Source: Acinetobacter kyonggiensis
GTDB lineage: Bacteria; Pseudomonadota; Gammaproteobacteria; Pseudomonadales; Moraxellaceae
Assembly: GCF_900107285.1 (NCBI RefSeq)
Contig: NZ_FNPK01000019.1
Coordinates: 1-59,449 of the forward strand
Length of the DNA: 59,449 bases
Direction of reading: 5' to 3'
Numbering within the stretch: the first letter of the stretch is position 1; every line of letters starts with the position of its first letter. Under the pieces are notes generated by a model, which did not search any database, had not been told where the DNA came from, and saw only the letters and a list, made by a program, of their open reading frames with translations. Both the position numbers and the translations under genes were made by a program. Of the stretch, positions 45,163 to 56,831 are shown piece by piece.

Positions 45163-46827
45163 CTACCATCTGGTTCTATAGTTCAATCCTAGAATTGTGA
45201 CTTTCGTATCCGTTTTAACATTTAGACCTGCATAAGGATTCAATAGAATATTATTAACACCTGTTTGGTTTGCTAAGCTACTCGAATTTGCTGGAATTTT
45301 ATCTTTACTACGCAGAAAACCAATCGACAAATCTACATCCGTATCGGCGTCAAAACGGTAACCCACCCCTAAACCAAACAATTGTGCATTGTTAATCGGC
45401 ACCATCGTATTGCGTTTATTATCAGGAATTGCACTGGTACGAGGCTCATACCCCGCACGCAACTTCAAACGATCTGTCGCTGAATATTCCAAGCCTATGC
45501 CAAAATTCCATGGTGAGGTAAATTCTAGCGGCAATGCTAAAGACGTATCCCCAATATTTGCCGAGAGTAATTTGGCAATTTTTAATGCTGAAATTTGTCG
45601 ATCAAATTCAAATTTAAACTTATCCCAAGCCTTATAATCTGTCCATCCAACATCAAAATTAACTTGTAAATCAGGTAGTACCTTATATTTCACACCTGCT
45701 TGAAAATGTGCAGGGTATTCAAAGTCCATTGAAACAAGACCTGACTCACTGGCAGGAACCACACTCGGGAAACCTAAAATTGCGGCAAGAATTTGTCCTG
45801 TTGGTGAAGACATTAAGCCTTTAATAAGTTCCTGCGGCGCTTTAGCATTATCAATATGGTATTTACCTTTTAGACGCATTTTTGCAGAACTTTGATAAAC
45901 CATCCCAAAACTAAAATCTTCGGTCGGTTCCCACAAAACACCAAGGTTATAACTTGGACTGAGCGACTGCTCTAATGCCAGCTGCATTTGTCCAAAACGG
46001 CCAAAAGGATTCATCCCCTCTTCGGTATTACACATACCAAGAAGCAAGATATCAGTAATAATGTCCTGATTTTCCTTGAAAGGGGTACAAACGACCTCAT
46101 CGATCATTCTGAGCATACCAATCAATTCATTGGGAAAACGCAAATCTGTTTTTAAGCCAATCGCTTGATAAGACATCCCGACTGAAGCACCAATCGACAA
46201 AGCGTCATTTACTTCATAGGCAATTGATGGTGATAAATAGGTAATCCGTTCCAGAGCAACTTGTTGCCCCATATAATTCCCAGCATTACCATTTTCAGCA
46301 CCAAAACCAGCAACTAAAGGTGCATACATTGCTGTGGCAAACGTCATTTTTGAACCCGGTGGTTTATAGGCAATACCTGCTGTAGGTGCAGCCATCGGTA
46401 TCCCTTCACCCAGATCAACCATTTTTTTCAATATTGGCACATATAAACTGACGTACTCTACATCACCATTCACGGTGCCCTTAAAGTCCGTACACAAATC
46501 TGAAGAAACCTCAGGGCCATCATTACACACCATTGGATCATCAGAGTAACCAAATACGTTGTAACCTGCTGGAACTGAAAACTCTCTTTTAATATCAAAA
46601 TTAGCAAGAATCCCCTGCACGTCGGTTTGTAAGCCTTCAATTTTGGTCAAAGCGGCTGGGTTAAAATGAATGGCACTAATGCCTGGAGGGTCTGCCGTAA
46701 CAGCATTCCCCATACTGAGTGATCGAATATCAACAGACAAATTTTGCCCCAATTGAGCAAACGTTGCACTTGAACAGCCCGATAATATAATTGCTGCTGC
46801 TAACGGGCGAAGTCGAATCTTATACAT
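45163..46827 (-). CDS. filD: FilD, FadL/OmpP1-type outer-membrane protein
   Basis: The 554-residue protein starts with a signal peptide ending ATFAQ (with an LSGC pattern that could also be a lipobox). It then shows the FadL/OmpP1 layout: a short N-terminal hatch (SMGNAVTADPPGISAIHFNP AAL, near residue 37) and a long series of amphipathic strands ending in LGLNYRTRW with a terminal aromatic. FadL proteins transport hydrophobic molecules or act as porins. In the fil cluster it may serve as the outer-membrane channel. The gap to filC is 12 bases. Confidence 0.8.
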   Translation of the reverse strand: MYKIRLRPLAAAIILSGCSSATFAQLGQNLSVDIRSLSMGNAVTADPPGISAIHFNPAALTKIEGLQTDVQGILANFDIKREFSVPAGYNVFGYSDDPMVCNDGPEVSSDLCTDFKGTVNGDVEYVSLYVPILKKMVDLGEGIPMAAPTAGIAYKPPGSKMTFATAMYAPLVAGFGAENGNAGNYMGQQVALERITYLSPSIAYEVNDALSIGASVGMSYQAIGLKTDLRFPNELIGMLRMIDEVVCTPFKENQDIITDILLLGMCNTEEGMNPFGRFGQMQLALEQSLSPSYNLGVLWEPTEDFSFGMVYQSSAKMRLKGKYHIDNAKAPQELIKGLMSSPTGQILAAILGFPSVVPASESGLVSMDFEYPAHFQAGVKYKVLPDLQVNFDVGWTDYKAWDKFKFEFDRQISALKIAKLLSANIGDTSLALPLEFTSPWNFGIGLEYSATDRLKLRAGYEPRTSAIPDNKRNTMVPINNAQLFGLGVGYRFDADTDVDLSIGFLRSKDKIPANSSSLANQTGVNNILLNPYAGLNVKTDTKVTILGLNYRTRW

Positions 46828-46839
46828 ACGACCACCCTC

Positions 46840-48060
46840 TTAGCGTAGTTTCTTACCGAAACCTAAAATATCAAGTGGGAATGACAAACCTAAAGAAACA
46901 TCAGGTGCATCTTCTGTTAAGCCTATGCCCACCGTTCCATTTACAATAGTTTCTGGTGAAACACGAACACCCAATGAAATTGCTAAAGTAGAACTGGTCT
47001 GGTCAGCGGGAGAATAACTCTCACCAGAACTATAAGTAAATTCTGATCCAGTGTTAAAACTCTGCTGATATGACATCGTCATAGAAACATCATAGTTAAA
47101 CGAATAAGCAAAACCAAAAGCAAAACCGCCACTAATCCCAGGTTCAAACTCATTAATAGTACGTGAACCACGTTTTTGATTAAGCTCCGTTTCTTTAAAT
47201 CCATAATTTGCTGAAACAGAAGCAAAAAGTACCACAGGGTCTATATATTTACGTGTACTGGCACCAACACCCGCCGAGTAATACCCTTTTCCTGTTCCCA
47301 GGTCATCGGCTGCATTTACTTCATACGGACTATCACCTGTTTTAGTCGATACATTACCAAATAAAATCAGCGGTAATCGACCCGTTTTTAGTGGGAAGGG
47401 CTCCCAACGTGCACCAAAAGATATATCACCTAAACCTGCTGTAGAGGTATCTTTTAATAAATCTGTTTTTGCAACTAATGGCAAAGAAGCAGTAAAGGTT
47501 AAATTATCGAGGACACCATACTGCGCAGTAAAAGTATTGGTCATTGAATGTGTTGCATTTTCTTGAACACGCAATTGATAAAGCTGACCTTTGGCCATTT
47601 CAGCATCAATTTGCGTATCACGATAATACGTATAATCAATATCATAATAAGATGAAATATCACCTTTTTTGATTAATGAATACTGTCTTTCATTTGAGGT
47701 GAAAACTTCTTGTAAACTTGCTTCCTTACTCGCATCACCTTCTTGTTGTTGTAATGCTGAAGAGGCTTGTGATTGTTCATTGACAGGTTGCGTTGCCGTA
47801 TTTGCTGAAGACGGTGCAGGTGTAGATACCGCTGCTGCTGGCTCCTCTACATTTTCATACCCACCCAGTGCTGGCTCCTCTACCACAGCCCCCCCTTCCG
47901 ATTGAGAAGGAGTCGCTTGTGATGCAGTTAAATCAACATCTGCTTGTTGTTCAACAACATCATACCCACCCAGCGCTGGTTCCTCTGCTGCATATGCCCC
48001 CCCTATTGCCACTTGAATACTTAAAGCCAATAAAGTTTTGTTCATCCATTTACGATTCAT
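46840..48060 (-). CDS. filC: FilC, outer-membrane-associated protein with LGGY repeats
   Basis: The frame is open to 48075; the ATG at 48060 (MNRKWMNKTLLALSIQVAIG) gives a signal peptide cleaved near AYA-A and 406 residues. The mature N-terminus carries two copies of EEPALGGY (26-33 and 61-68), each followed by D/E-V/N-V-E and separated by a Gln/Ser-rich linker. The rest (about 150-406) looks like a beta-barrel of transporter type, ending in LDILGFGKKLR. It is the third gene of the cluster. The function of the repeats is not known; they could be docking or cleavage sites. Confidence 0.78.
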   Translation of the reverse strand: MNRKWMNKTLLALSIQVAIGGAYAAEEPALGGYDVVEQQADVDLTASQATPSQSEGGAVVEEPALGGYENVEEPAAAVSTPAPSSANTATQPVNEQSQASSALQQQEGDASKEASLQEVFTSNERQYSLIKKGDISSYYDIDYTYYRDTQIDAEMAKGQLYQLRVQENATHSMTNTFTAQYGVLDNLTFTASLPLVAKTDLLKDTSTAGLGDISFGARWEPFPLKTGRLPLILFGNVSTKTGDSPYEVNAADDLGTGKGYYSAGVGASTRKYIDPVVLFASVSANYGFKETELNQKRGSRTINEFEPGISGGFAFGFAYSFNYDVSMTMSYQQSFNTGSEFTYSSGESYSPADQTSSTLAISLGVRVSPETIVNGTVGIGLTEDAPDVSLGLSFPLDILGFGKKLR

Positions 48061-48106
48061 ATTCCATCTCACCATTTTTATTTTTTTAATCTGTCACTTT
48101 TAAACT

Positions 48107-48940
48107 TTATTTACTCTTGTAATAAAGACGTAAAAAATTATAGGTAGGTTTACCAAAATTTTCTGATTCTTCATTTAAATTTTTATCTAAACGAATTGTT
48201 GATGCTTTATCTGCAATTTTATCCATATAAAATTGTGGATATTGCAAATCAACAAAAGCATAGCGATTCACTGTTGCATCCTCTACATGTCGTAAATCTG
48301 AATCTTGAAGTGCTAAGAATTTTTTTCTGTTTTCAGGAGCGACATTAATTAAAAAAAGCGTATTGTTTTCCCAAATATCTTTAAAACGCTGTTCATCAAA
48401 GCTGATATTCCCCAATGCAGGATCAGCCACATAGACGCGACCATTCTTATAAGCCTTAAAAACAACGAAATGCTTAAATCCTGCATAAGAAATTGGCACA
48501 ATAGCAGGCTGAGCCTGTGTGACTAAATCTGAAAATTCGCCTTTATATCCACCACTTTCTAGGCCTAATGCACCGACAAAGCGCTTCATATCCAAAAGAG
48601 AGAAACTTCGACGTTCAATAATTTTTTCAGTTTCACCAAACTTCAACAGACCATTCATGGTTTGTTGTTCAGATAATTGTGTACCCACATATCCATTTAA
48701 CAATGTCGTTAATGCGGCAGACCCACAACTATAGTCATATGCTTGACGGACAATGCCACGAAACTGATCCTCTAAAGCAGGTTTGATGAGAACAGGCTCA
48801 CGGTGCATCCGACTAAAAGAATCTTGTCGAGAATCCAATGTTTCTGTGTAATAGACAGCTTCCGCTGGTTTTTTCTTAATTTCAAAGGCTTCAGTGGCAA
48901 AGTAGTACATCAATGCCGAGCCTAATGCGATCTCTAACAT
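48107..48940 (-). CDS. filB: FilB, C39-like cysteine peptidase
   Basis: The 277-residue protein has the papain-type C39 signature. C72 is in QAYDYSCGSAALTTLL, H157 in FKHFVVF and D173 in VADPALG, in the order and spacing of the bacteriocin-leader peptidases. A hydrophobic N-terminus (residues 2-15) may be a membrane anchor or signal peptide. C39 domains usually cut after Gly-Gly in transporter-linked peptidases; this one stands alone. Within the fil cluster it may process an exported partner. It follows the strong terminator after filA. Confidence 0.85.
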   Translation of the reverse strand: MLEIALGSALMYYFATEAFEIKKKPAEAVYYTETLDSRQDSFSRMHREPVLIKPALEDQFRGIVRQAYDYSCGSAALTTLLNGYVGTQLSEQQTMNGLLKFGETEKIIERRSFSLLDMKRFVGALGLESGGYKGEFSDLVTQAQPAIVPISYAGFKHFVVFKAYKNGRVYVADPALGNISFDEQRFKDIWENNTLFLINVAPENRKKFLALQDSDLRHVEDATVNRYAFVDLQYPQFYMDKIADKASTIRLDKNLNEESENFGKPTYNFLRLYYKSK

Positions 48941-49106
48941 ATCTTTTTAACTTTTCTAGTTATCGGCATGACGTGCCTATGTTCATTATTTTTCTAGAGC
49001 AAATGCTCTACATCCATGTAAAAATGAAGATACCTTTTTTTATAAAAAAAAACAGCTTTTTTTTACTTTTTTTAAGCTTTTTTGAAAAATTTCACATTAT
49101 TTTTGT

Positions 49107-49140
49107 AAAAAAAAGCGCGTGAAATCACGCGCTTTTTTTT
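49107..49140 (-). terminator. Terminator between filA and filB
   Basis: A GC-rich stem GCGCGTG/CACGCGC (49115-49132) with a 4-base loop is flanked by eight A and eight T. On the minus strand it should cut off most transcripts after filA and leave less read-through for filB to filF. Confidence 0.92.
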
Positions 49141-49148
49141 ATTTAAGC

Positions 49149-50207
49149 TTAACGACCAGAAATGGTAATGATAGAACCAGGAACATAAGAACCTAGAGCT
49201 GGGCTGAAGTAAGTTTGTAGACCTTGAACCTCTACGTCACCAATTGAACCAGCAGTACGGCTACCTAAATGAACGCCTTTTACATAAGTATCAATTGGAC
49301 CTGAAGAACTGACCATACGGATATAACCGTTACTAGCATCATCTTTACCCATAACACTGATATTTTGATTAATTGTTAAATCTGTAGAATTTGCATCTGC
49401 AACCTTAATGCTCTCAACAAAAATTTCACCAGCAGCACGGTTACCAGCAGTACCGTCACCCACGCCCTGTTTAGTTGAATTATCCAAAATACCTAGGTTC
49501 TTAATTTCAAGACCACCCACCATTTTGGTATTCAATTTAATCATCGCGCCTTGCGGAGCTGCACCCAGTTGAATATTTGCAGCCATTTGACCTGTTTTTA
49601 ATGTCAAACCACTTAAAATTGCGTTGTAATTTGTATCATCCCCACCGCGACGAAGTGAACCAGCCCCTGCAGTGCCAGAAGCCGTTACACCAATTTCACC
49701 AATACTAATATCTAAGCCAGACACTTGAGCAGCAATATTGATAAATGCACCATTAGCGCCTGTACCCGCATCACTATCAATTTGCAAATCAGCTAAATTA
49801 TGAGAAGCCAACAAAGCTTGTGTATTAGCAGTGATTACTATACCGTGATCTTTATTTACGTCACCCGTTTTACCATTACCCTTGATCACAATTGCGCCAG
49901 CAACCCCTGTACCACCAACAATTGCGCTCTCAGAAACAAGTGCATTTGCTGCAAAACCAGGAGCTGGAGGAGTACCACTCATAACTACTTTAGTACCAGT
50001 CACAGTATTTTTTGCAGTTGCGGACAAACCATCATTATCATGAATATAGAGTTTTTCAATTTGGATTTTTGAAATACCAATCCCGATGTTAATACCATCT
50101 TGACCAGTGGTCGCGCCCAATGAAGCATCATCCATTGCTTGCATTGCCATCGCATTTGCACTAATTGCCAATGAAGAAACTAAAGCAAGTTTAGTAAATT
50201 TTTTCAT
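49149..50207 (-). CDS. filA: FilA, secreted surface protein
   Basis: The 352-residue protein has a signal peptide cleaved near ANAMA and opens with AMDDASLGATTGQDGI (residues 25-39), a motif shared by FilA-type and DUF6160-like secreted proteins. The rest is Gly/Ala/Asn-rich with repeated strand-like segments (for example KIQIEKLYIHDNDG and MVGGLEIKNLGI) and no cysteine, as in fibre-forming or beta-helical surface proteins. It is the first gene of the fil cluster, has its own terminator and is divergent from pabB. Pilus formation is the published label for the cluster, not shown here. Confidence 0.8.
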   Translation of the reverse strand: MKKFTKLALVSSLAISANAMAMQAMDDASLGATTGQDGINIGIGISKIQIEKLYIHDNDGLSATAKNTVTGTKVVMSGTPPAPGFAANALVSESAIVGGTGVAGAIVIKGNGKTGDVNKDHGIVITANTQALLASHNLADLQIDSDAGTGANGAFINIAAQVSGLDISIGEIGVTASGTAGAGSLRRGGDDTNYNAILSGLTLKTGQMAANIQLGAAPQGAMIKLNTKMVGGLEIKNLGILDNSTKQGVGDGTAGNRAAGEIFVESIKVADANSTDLTINQNISVMGKDDASNGYIRMVSSSGPIDTYVKGVHLGSRTAGSIGDVEVQGLQTYFSPALGSYVPGSIITISGR

Positions 50208-50466
50208 CTTTGTACTCTCCCAAGAGTATTATTTTTTTGATTGTTAACCACTCGATATCACCTATTGTTTTTCGTTTTCTGACAACAGTGAATCTTTTCC
50301 TTGAGCAGTCTATTTGCCCTAGTTAAGTTATATCTGTGTCATTTTTTGTTCAACTGCTGTTGGTCGCAATCTATATGTTACCGACAAACGGTATTTACAG
50401 TTTTTATGCATAAACATTGTTATAGAATAGTAGTCACTTGTATCCTTTGCTGTAATTTAACACCGT

Positions 50467-51810
50467 ATGAATAATCCTATTGTTTTTCAAAAATTGCTGA
50501 CTGAACAATGGCTTAGTCCCGCTCAAATACTTTCATCCTTATCACATCTCACACATTTGGTTTATTTAAAAAATGTAAACCAGCCTGTGATCGCATTTTT
50601 TGCTTCCGAATATATGTTGAAGCAAGATCAAATTATTCAAAGTTTCAAACGAGTTTCTCTACATCACTATCAAGAAAAATCATCACCTATTCATTTTAAT
50701 CATTTTTTTAAAAACCATACTCAAAACCATCAAAGTGATTTTAAAGGGGGGCTAATTGGTTTCATCAGTTATGATGCTGCTGCGCAACAACAAGTCTCTC
50801 TGCAAGAAAAAAAGCAACCCGCTTTATTTTTAGGTATTTATCGTAGCTATCTGAAATTGACTCAGCAAGGTTGGACTTTTTTTAGTGATGAAGATGAGGC
50901 TGAAGAAATTTTCCAATTGATTCAAGCTGCATTAACCAACACAAAACATCAGTCTTTCCGACTGACTCAAGCATGTAGTGCACGTTGGAATAAAAATGAA
51001 TATCGATCTGCATTTAAGCAAGTGCAAGAATATATTAAAGCTGGCGACTGCTATCAAATTAATTTAACACAAGAATTTACAGCAAAAGCGCAAGGTTGCT
51101 TATTGGATATCGCTGAAGATTTTTGGCAACTCACCGATGCTCCCTATTCTGGCTACCTCAAAATTGATGATTTTGAACTGTTAAGCTGCTCACCTGAACT
51201 GTTCATTGATTTTGAAGCAAATCGAAAAATTGTGACTCGTCCCATCAAAGGTACAATGCCTCGTTATGCTGACCCAAAGCAAGATGAAGAGTCAAAACAA
51301 AACTTGATTCATTCTCAAAAAGATCAAGCTGAAAATGTGATGATTGTCGATTTACTACGTAATGATCTGAGTGTTTATGCTGAAACAGGTTCGGTAAAAA
51401 CCCCGCAACTTTTTGAAATTGAATCTTTTAACCAAGTTCATCATATGGTCAGCGAAGTCACAGCCACGCTCAAAGATGACACCAATCCTTTTGATGTACT
51501 GATGTCTGCACTGCCTGGTGGCTCAATTACTGGTGCACCCAAAATTCGTGCCATGCAAATTATTGATGAACTAGAGGGTGCTCCACGTGGTGCTTACTGC
51601 GGTAGCCTTGGTTATTTTAATTTTGATGGTACAGGTTCTTGGAATATTTTGATTCGTTCCATCCAAAAGTACCAAGAAGATGTGTCGTTATGGGCCGGTG
51701 GTGGTGTAACGATCGCTTCAGATTGCGACGCAGAATATCAAGAATGTTTTGATAAGGTTTCTGCCATGCTTGACCTACTCAATACATGGCAAAAATCACC
51801 TGAAATTTAA
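50467..51810 (+). CDS. pabB: Aminodeoxychorismate synthase component I
   Basis: PabB converts chorismate to 4-amino-4-deoxychorismate, on the way to folate. The 447-residue protein has the chorismate-binding domain with KAGDCYQINLTQEF near residue 196, TRPIKGTMPR near 259, MIVDLLRNDLS near 298 and PGGSITGAPK near 350. The YCGSLGYF element near 379 follows. PIKGT with a lysine is the marker of PabB rather than TrpE. It is convergent with hisC, 3 bases apart, and divergent from filA. No component II gene is near. Confidence 0.94.
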   Translation: MNNPIVFQKLLTEQWLSPAQILSSLSHLTHLVYLKNVNQPVIAFFASEYMLKQDQIIQSFKRVSLHHYQEKSSPIHFNHFFKNHTQNHQSDFKGGLIGFISYDAAAQQQVSLQEKKQPALFLGIYRSYLKLTQQGWTFFSDEDEAEEIFQLIQAALTNTKHQSFRLTQACSARWNKNEYRSAFKQVQEYIKAGDCYQINLTQEFTAKAQGCLLDIAEDFWQLTDAPYSGYLKIDDFELLSCSPELFIDFEANRKIVTRPIKGTMPRYADPKQDEESKQNLIHSQKDQAENVMIVDLLRNDLSVYAETGSVKTPQLFEIESFNQVHHMVSEVTATLKDDTNPFDVLMSALPGGSITGAPKIRAMQIIDELEGAPRGAYCGSLGYFNFDGTGSWNILIRSIQKYQEDVSLWAGGGVTIASDCDAEYQECFDKVSAMLDLLNTWQKSPEI

Positions 51811-51813
51811 CGC

Positions 51814-52902
51814 TTAAGCTAAGATATCATTTTTTAAGGTATCTACTAGACGTTGATTTTGCTCATCCGTACCAATGGTAATACGTAAGAATTGGTTGAT
51901 ACGCGGTTTATTGAAATAGCGCACAATAATCCCTTGTTCACGTAATTGTGCAGCCAGTTCACCCGCATCTTTGCTGGGTAATGATGCAAAAATAAAATTG
52001 GCTTTTGATGGTAAAACCTTAAAACCCATGCTTTCTAATTCAGTCACCAGCTTGTCACGGCTTGCGATCACTTTTTGGCATTGTGCTTCAAAGTAGGCTT
52101 GATCCTCAAATGAAGCAACCGCAGCTGCAATGGCAAAACGATCCATTGGATAAGAATTAAAACTGTTTTTGACCGCTTCAAGCCCAGCAATTAAATGGGG
52201 CTGCGCAATTGCAAAACCGACACGTAAACCCGCAAGTGATCTTGATTTCGATGTGGTTTGACACACCACTAAGTTTTCGTATTTTTCAACTAAGCTGACC
52301 GCAGATTGCGCACCAAAATCAACATAAGCCTCATCAATCACCACCACTGAATTCGGGTTGGCTTGCAACACTTCTTCAATCGCAGATACCCCCAGCGCAA
52401 TACTGGTCGGTGCATTAGGATTGGTAATAATGATACCGCCATTGGCTTGTTTATAATCGTCTAGCACAATTTCAAAATCATCATTCAACGGTAATATTTT
52501 GGTTTTGACTGCAAAAAATTGACTATAAACGGGATAGAAACTATAGGTAATATCAGGATAAAGGATAGGCTGATTTTGCACAAAAAATGCTTTAAAAATA
52601 TGGGCTAAAACTTCATCTGAGCCATTACCGACAAACACATTTGCAACATCAACATTCTGCTGCATCGCAATCGCTTGCTTTAATGCAGAAGCATCTGGAT
52701 CTGGATATAAACGTAATACATCGGCAGAATCAGCCAAAACGGCTTGTACCGCTGCGACTACTTTCGGTGATGGCGGATATGGATTTTCATTGGTATTTAA
52801 TTTAAGTAAGTTTTGGATTTTCGGTTGCTCACCCGGTACATACGGTTCTAATTCACGTACTTCAGGACTCCAAAACCGCATTTGTTCTGTTGTAATGTTC
52901 AT
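51814..52902 (-). CDS. hisC: Histidinol-phosphate aminotransferase
   Basis: HisC makes histidinol phosphate from imidazole acetol phosphate with glutamate. The 362-residue PLP enzyme has NENPYPPSP near residue 38, [11 protein letters not shown] near 98, [10 protein letters not shown] near 193 and the PLP lysine in [15 protein letters not shown] near 225. [15 protein letters not shown] closes the protein. It follows hisD after a terminator and probably uses a separate or read-through transcript. Confidence 0.96.
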   Translation of the reverse strand: MNITTEQMRFWSPEVRELEPYVPGEQPKIQNLLKLNTNENPYPPSPKVVAAVQAVLADSADVLRLYPDPDASALKQAIAMQQNVDVANVFVGNGSDEVLAHIFKAFFVQNQPILYPDITYSFYPVYSQFFAVKTKILPLNDDFEIVLDDYKQANGGIIITNPNAPTSIALGVSAIEEVLQANPNSVVVIDEAYVDFGAQSAVSLVEKYENLVVCQTTSKSRSLAGLRVGFAIAQPHLIAGLEAVKNSFNSYPMDRFAIAAAVASFEDQAYFEAQCQKVIASRDKLVTELESMGFKVLPSKANFIFASLPSKDAGELAAQLREQGIIVRYFNKPRINQFLRITIGTDEQNQRLVDTLKNDILA

Positions 52903-52937
52903 CTTTCAATATCTCAATCAAATCTGTTATAGGCTTA

Positions 52938-52964
52938 AAAAAAGGCTGATCAATCAGCCTTTTA
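52938..52964 (-). terminator. Terminator between hisD and hisC
   Basis: The stem GGCTGA/TCAGCC (52945-52960) around loop TCAA is preceded on the plus strand by a run of A (52938-52944), which is the T tail on the minus strand. Confidence 0.85.
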
Positions 52965-52977
52965 TATCAATCAAAGC

Positions 52978-54270
52978 TTATTGATAACGATAACGTGCTG
53001 AACGTGCATGTGCATCCAAGTTTTCTTCTTGTGCCAAAATATCAGCGGTTTTCGCAAGGCTTTTTACCCCCTCTTGCGAGCACATAATCAAGCTGGAACG
53101 TTTTTGGAAATCATACACACCCAATGGCGATGAAAAGCGTGCCGTACCCGATGTCGGTAATACGTGGTTTGGCCCTGCACAATAATCGCCAATCGCTTCA
53201 GGGGTATAACGCCCCATAAAAATCGCACCAGCATGACGAATATCTTCCGCCATTTCTTGAGCTTCGTCTAAACACAGCTCTAAATGTTCAGCCGCTACTT
53301 GGTTAATCAGCTCAATCGCCTCAGCACGATCTTTCACCAAAATAAGTGCACCACGATTGGCAATTGAAGTACGTGCAATTTCAGCTTTTGGTAAATTCGC
53401 TAAATGCTCTTCAATGGCTTGTTCAACGTCATTTAAAAGTTGTTCATCTGGTGTGATGAAAATCGCTTGGGCAACGGTGTCATGTTCAGCTTGTGACAAC
53501 AGATCCATCGCCAACCATTCCGCATTATTCTCACCTTCTGCATAGACCAAAATTTCAGATGGCCCAGCAATCATATCAATACCGACTTGACCGAATACCG
53601 CACGTTTTGCCGCAGCAACGAAACGATTTCCCGGTCCAGTAATTTTATCAACCGATGGAATGGTTTCTGTGCCATACGCCAAGGCTGCAACTGCTTGCGC
53701 TCCGCCAATGGTAAAGACGCGGCTTACACCTGCTAAATAGGCAGCGGCCAAAACCAATGGATTCAACTCACCCTTTGGCGCAGGCACCACCATAATAATT
53801 TCAGGCACACCCGCAACATGTGCAGGTACAGCATTCATCAATACCGAAGATGGATAAGAGGCTAAACCACCCGGTACATAAATTCCGACACGATCAAGCG
53901 GTGTGATTTTTTGACCTAGGGTATTTCCTAACGCATCCACATAGGTCCAGCCTTCTTGCTTTTGCACTTGATGGAATTCACGAATACGACTTGCTGCAAG
54001 CTCCAAAGCCTCACGCACTTCGCTATTTAAGCCCTCAAATGCCGCTTTTAATGCATCTTGAGTCAGTTCCAAATCTGAGAATTGATGCGCAGGATGTCGA
54101 TCGAACTGTTGTGTGAGTTTTAAAACATGCTCATCGCCATGTTCACGAACATCTGCAATGATTTGGTCTACTGTTTTTAACAATTCTGGATCGTTGACTG
54201 TTTCGAACGCCAATAAATCGGCAAAGACTTGTTGAAAGTCTTGATCTTGAGTCGATAAACGTCGCATCAA
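52978..54270 (-). CDS. hisD: Histidinol dehydrogenase
   Basis: HisD oxidises histidinol to histidine with NAD and zinc. The 430-residue protein has VPGGLASYPSSVLM near residue 130, the family signature IDMIAGPSEILV near 236 and AEHLELCLDEA near 334. GPNHVLPTSGTARF near 370 carries zinc and catalytic histidines. All expected motifs are present and the length is normal. The gap of 215 bases to hisG holds a terminator. Confidence 0.97.
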   Translation of the reverse strand: MMRRLSTQDQDFQQVFADLLAFETVNDPELLKTVDQIIADVREHGDEHVLKLTQQFDRHPAHQFSDLELTQDALKAAFEGLNSEVREALELAASRIREFHQVQKQEGWTYVDALGNTLGQKITPLDRVGIYVPGGLASYPSSVLMNAVPAHVAGVPEIIMVVPAPKGELNPLVLAAAYLAGVSRVFTIGGAQAVAALAYGTETIPSVDKITGPGNRFVAAAKRAVFGQVGIDMIAGPSEILVYAEGENNAEWLAMDLLSQAEHDTVAQAIFITPDEQLLNDVEQAIEEHLANLPKAEIARTSIANRGALILVKDRAEAIELINQVAAEHLELCLDEAQEMAEDIRHAGAIFMGRYTPEAIGDYCAGPNHVLPTSGTARFSSPLGVYDFQKRSSLIMCSQEGVKSLAKTADILAQEENLDAHARSARYRYQ

Positions 54271-54431
54271 TTTACCTACAAGGTGAATGAAGAAAAGATT
54301 AGTTTACCTTGTTTCGTTGCATTTTTGGATATCAATAGCACATCTATCGCTCAAGCTTCATAGAAAATAACTTTTGAAATGATTCGGCAAATTATTTTAT
54401 TGGTATTTTTAAACAGCCAAACATTAACCAT

Positions 54432-54462
54432 AAAAAAACCGTCGTGATTCACGACGGTTTTT
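54432..54462 (-). terminator. Terminator after hisG
   Basis: Arms CCGTCGTG and CACGACGG (within 54439-54457) form a strong stem with seven A before and five T after it, so it works in both directions. Confidence 0.9.
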
Positions 54463-54485
54463 GATAATCCAAACAAGACCAAGAC

Positions 54486-56437
<1,952 letters not shown>

Positions 56438-56443
56438 TTAGTT

Positions 56444-56698
56444 CTAAGCTCCGAATAAGCTTGCTTTACGCCATTCTTCTTTGGTCATTGCACGAATAGT
56501 TACCGCGTGTACTTCACCGCTGGCAATATATGAATTTAACGGAGCATAAACCGTTTGTTGACGTGCGACAGGACGTTTTCCCTCAAATTGTTCATCAACG
56601 ATTCGAAGATCAAACTTACCGCCTTGCCCACTAACCGCAACTTCAGCCTCTGGAAAAGCAGCTTTTAAAATTTCAGTGAGCTGTTCACTATTCATCAC
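56444..56698 (-). CDS. ibaG: BolA-family protein IbaG
   Basis: The 84-residue protein has the BolA fold: an initial helix, a FDLRIVDEQFEGKRPVARQQ strand-turn region and a terminal helix (MTKEEWRKASLF). BolA-family proteins pair with monothiol glutaredoxins in iron-sulfur handling; the IbaG type commonly precedes murA, as here. The usual cysteine or histidine ligand is represented by HAVTIRAMT near residue 60. Confidence 0.9.
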   Translation of the reverse strand: MMNSEQLTEILKAAFPEAEVAVSGQGGKFDLRIVDEQFEGKRPVARQQTVYAPLNSYIASGEVHAVTIRAMTKEEWRKASLFGA

Positions 56699-56786
56699 AA
56701 AGACCTCTTATAGGACCAACGGTGTAAACCTGCCATTTTACTATAAATATGAAAAATAAATCATTAACGTATAACATTTTATCTAT

Positions 56787-56816
56787 AAAAAAAGAGGTCA
56801 CTAAAAACCTCTTTTT
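56787..56816 (-). terminator. Terminator after hpf
   Basis: Arms AAAGAGGT (from 56791) and ACCTCTTT (from 56807), with seven A before the stem acting as the T tail on the minus strand. Confidence 0.85.
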
Positions 56817-56831
56817 ATTTAAAAAAGTAAA

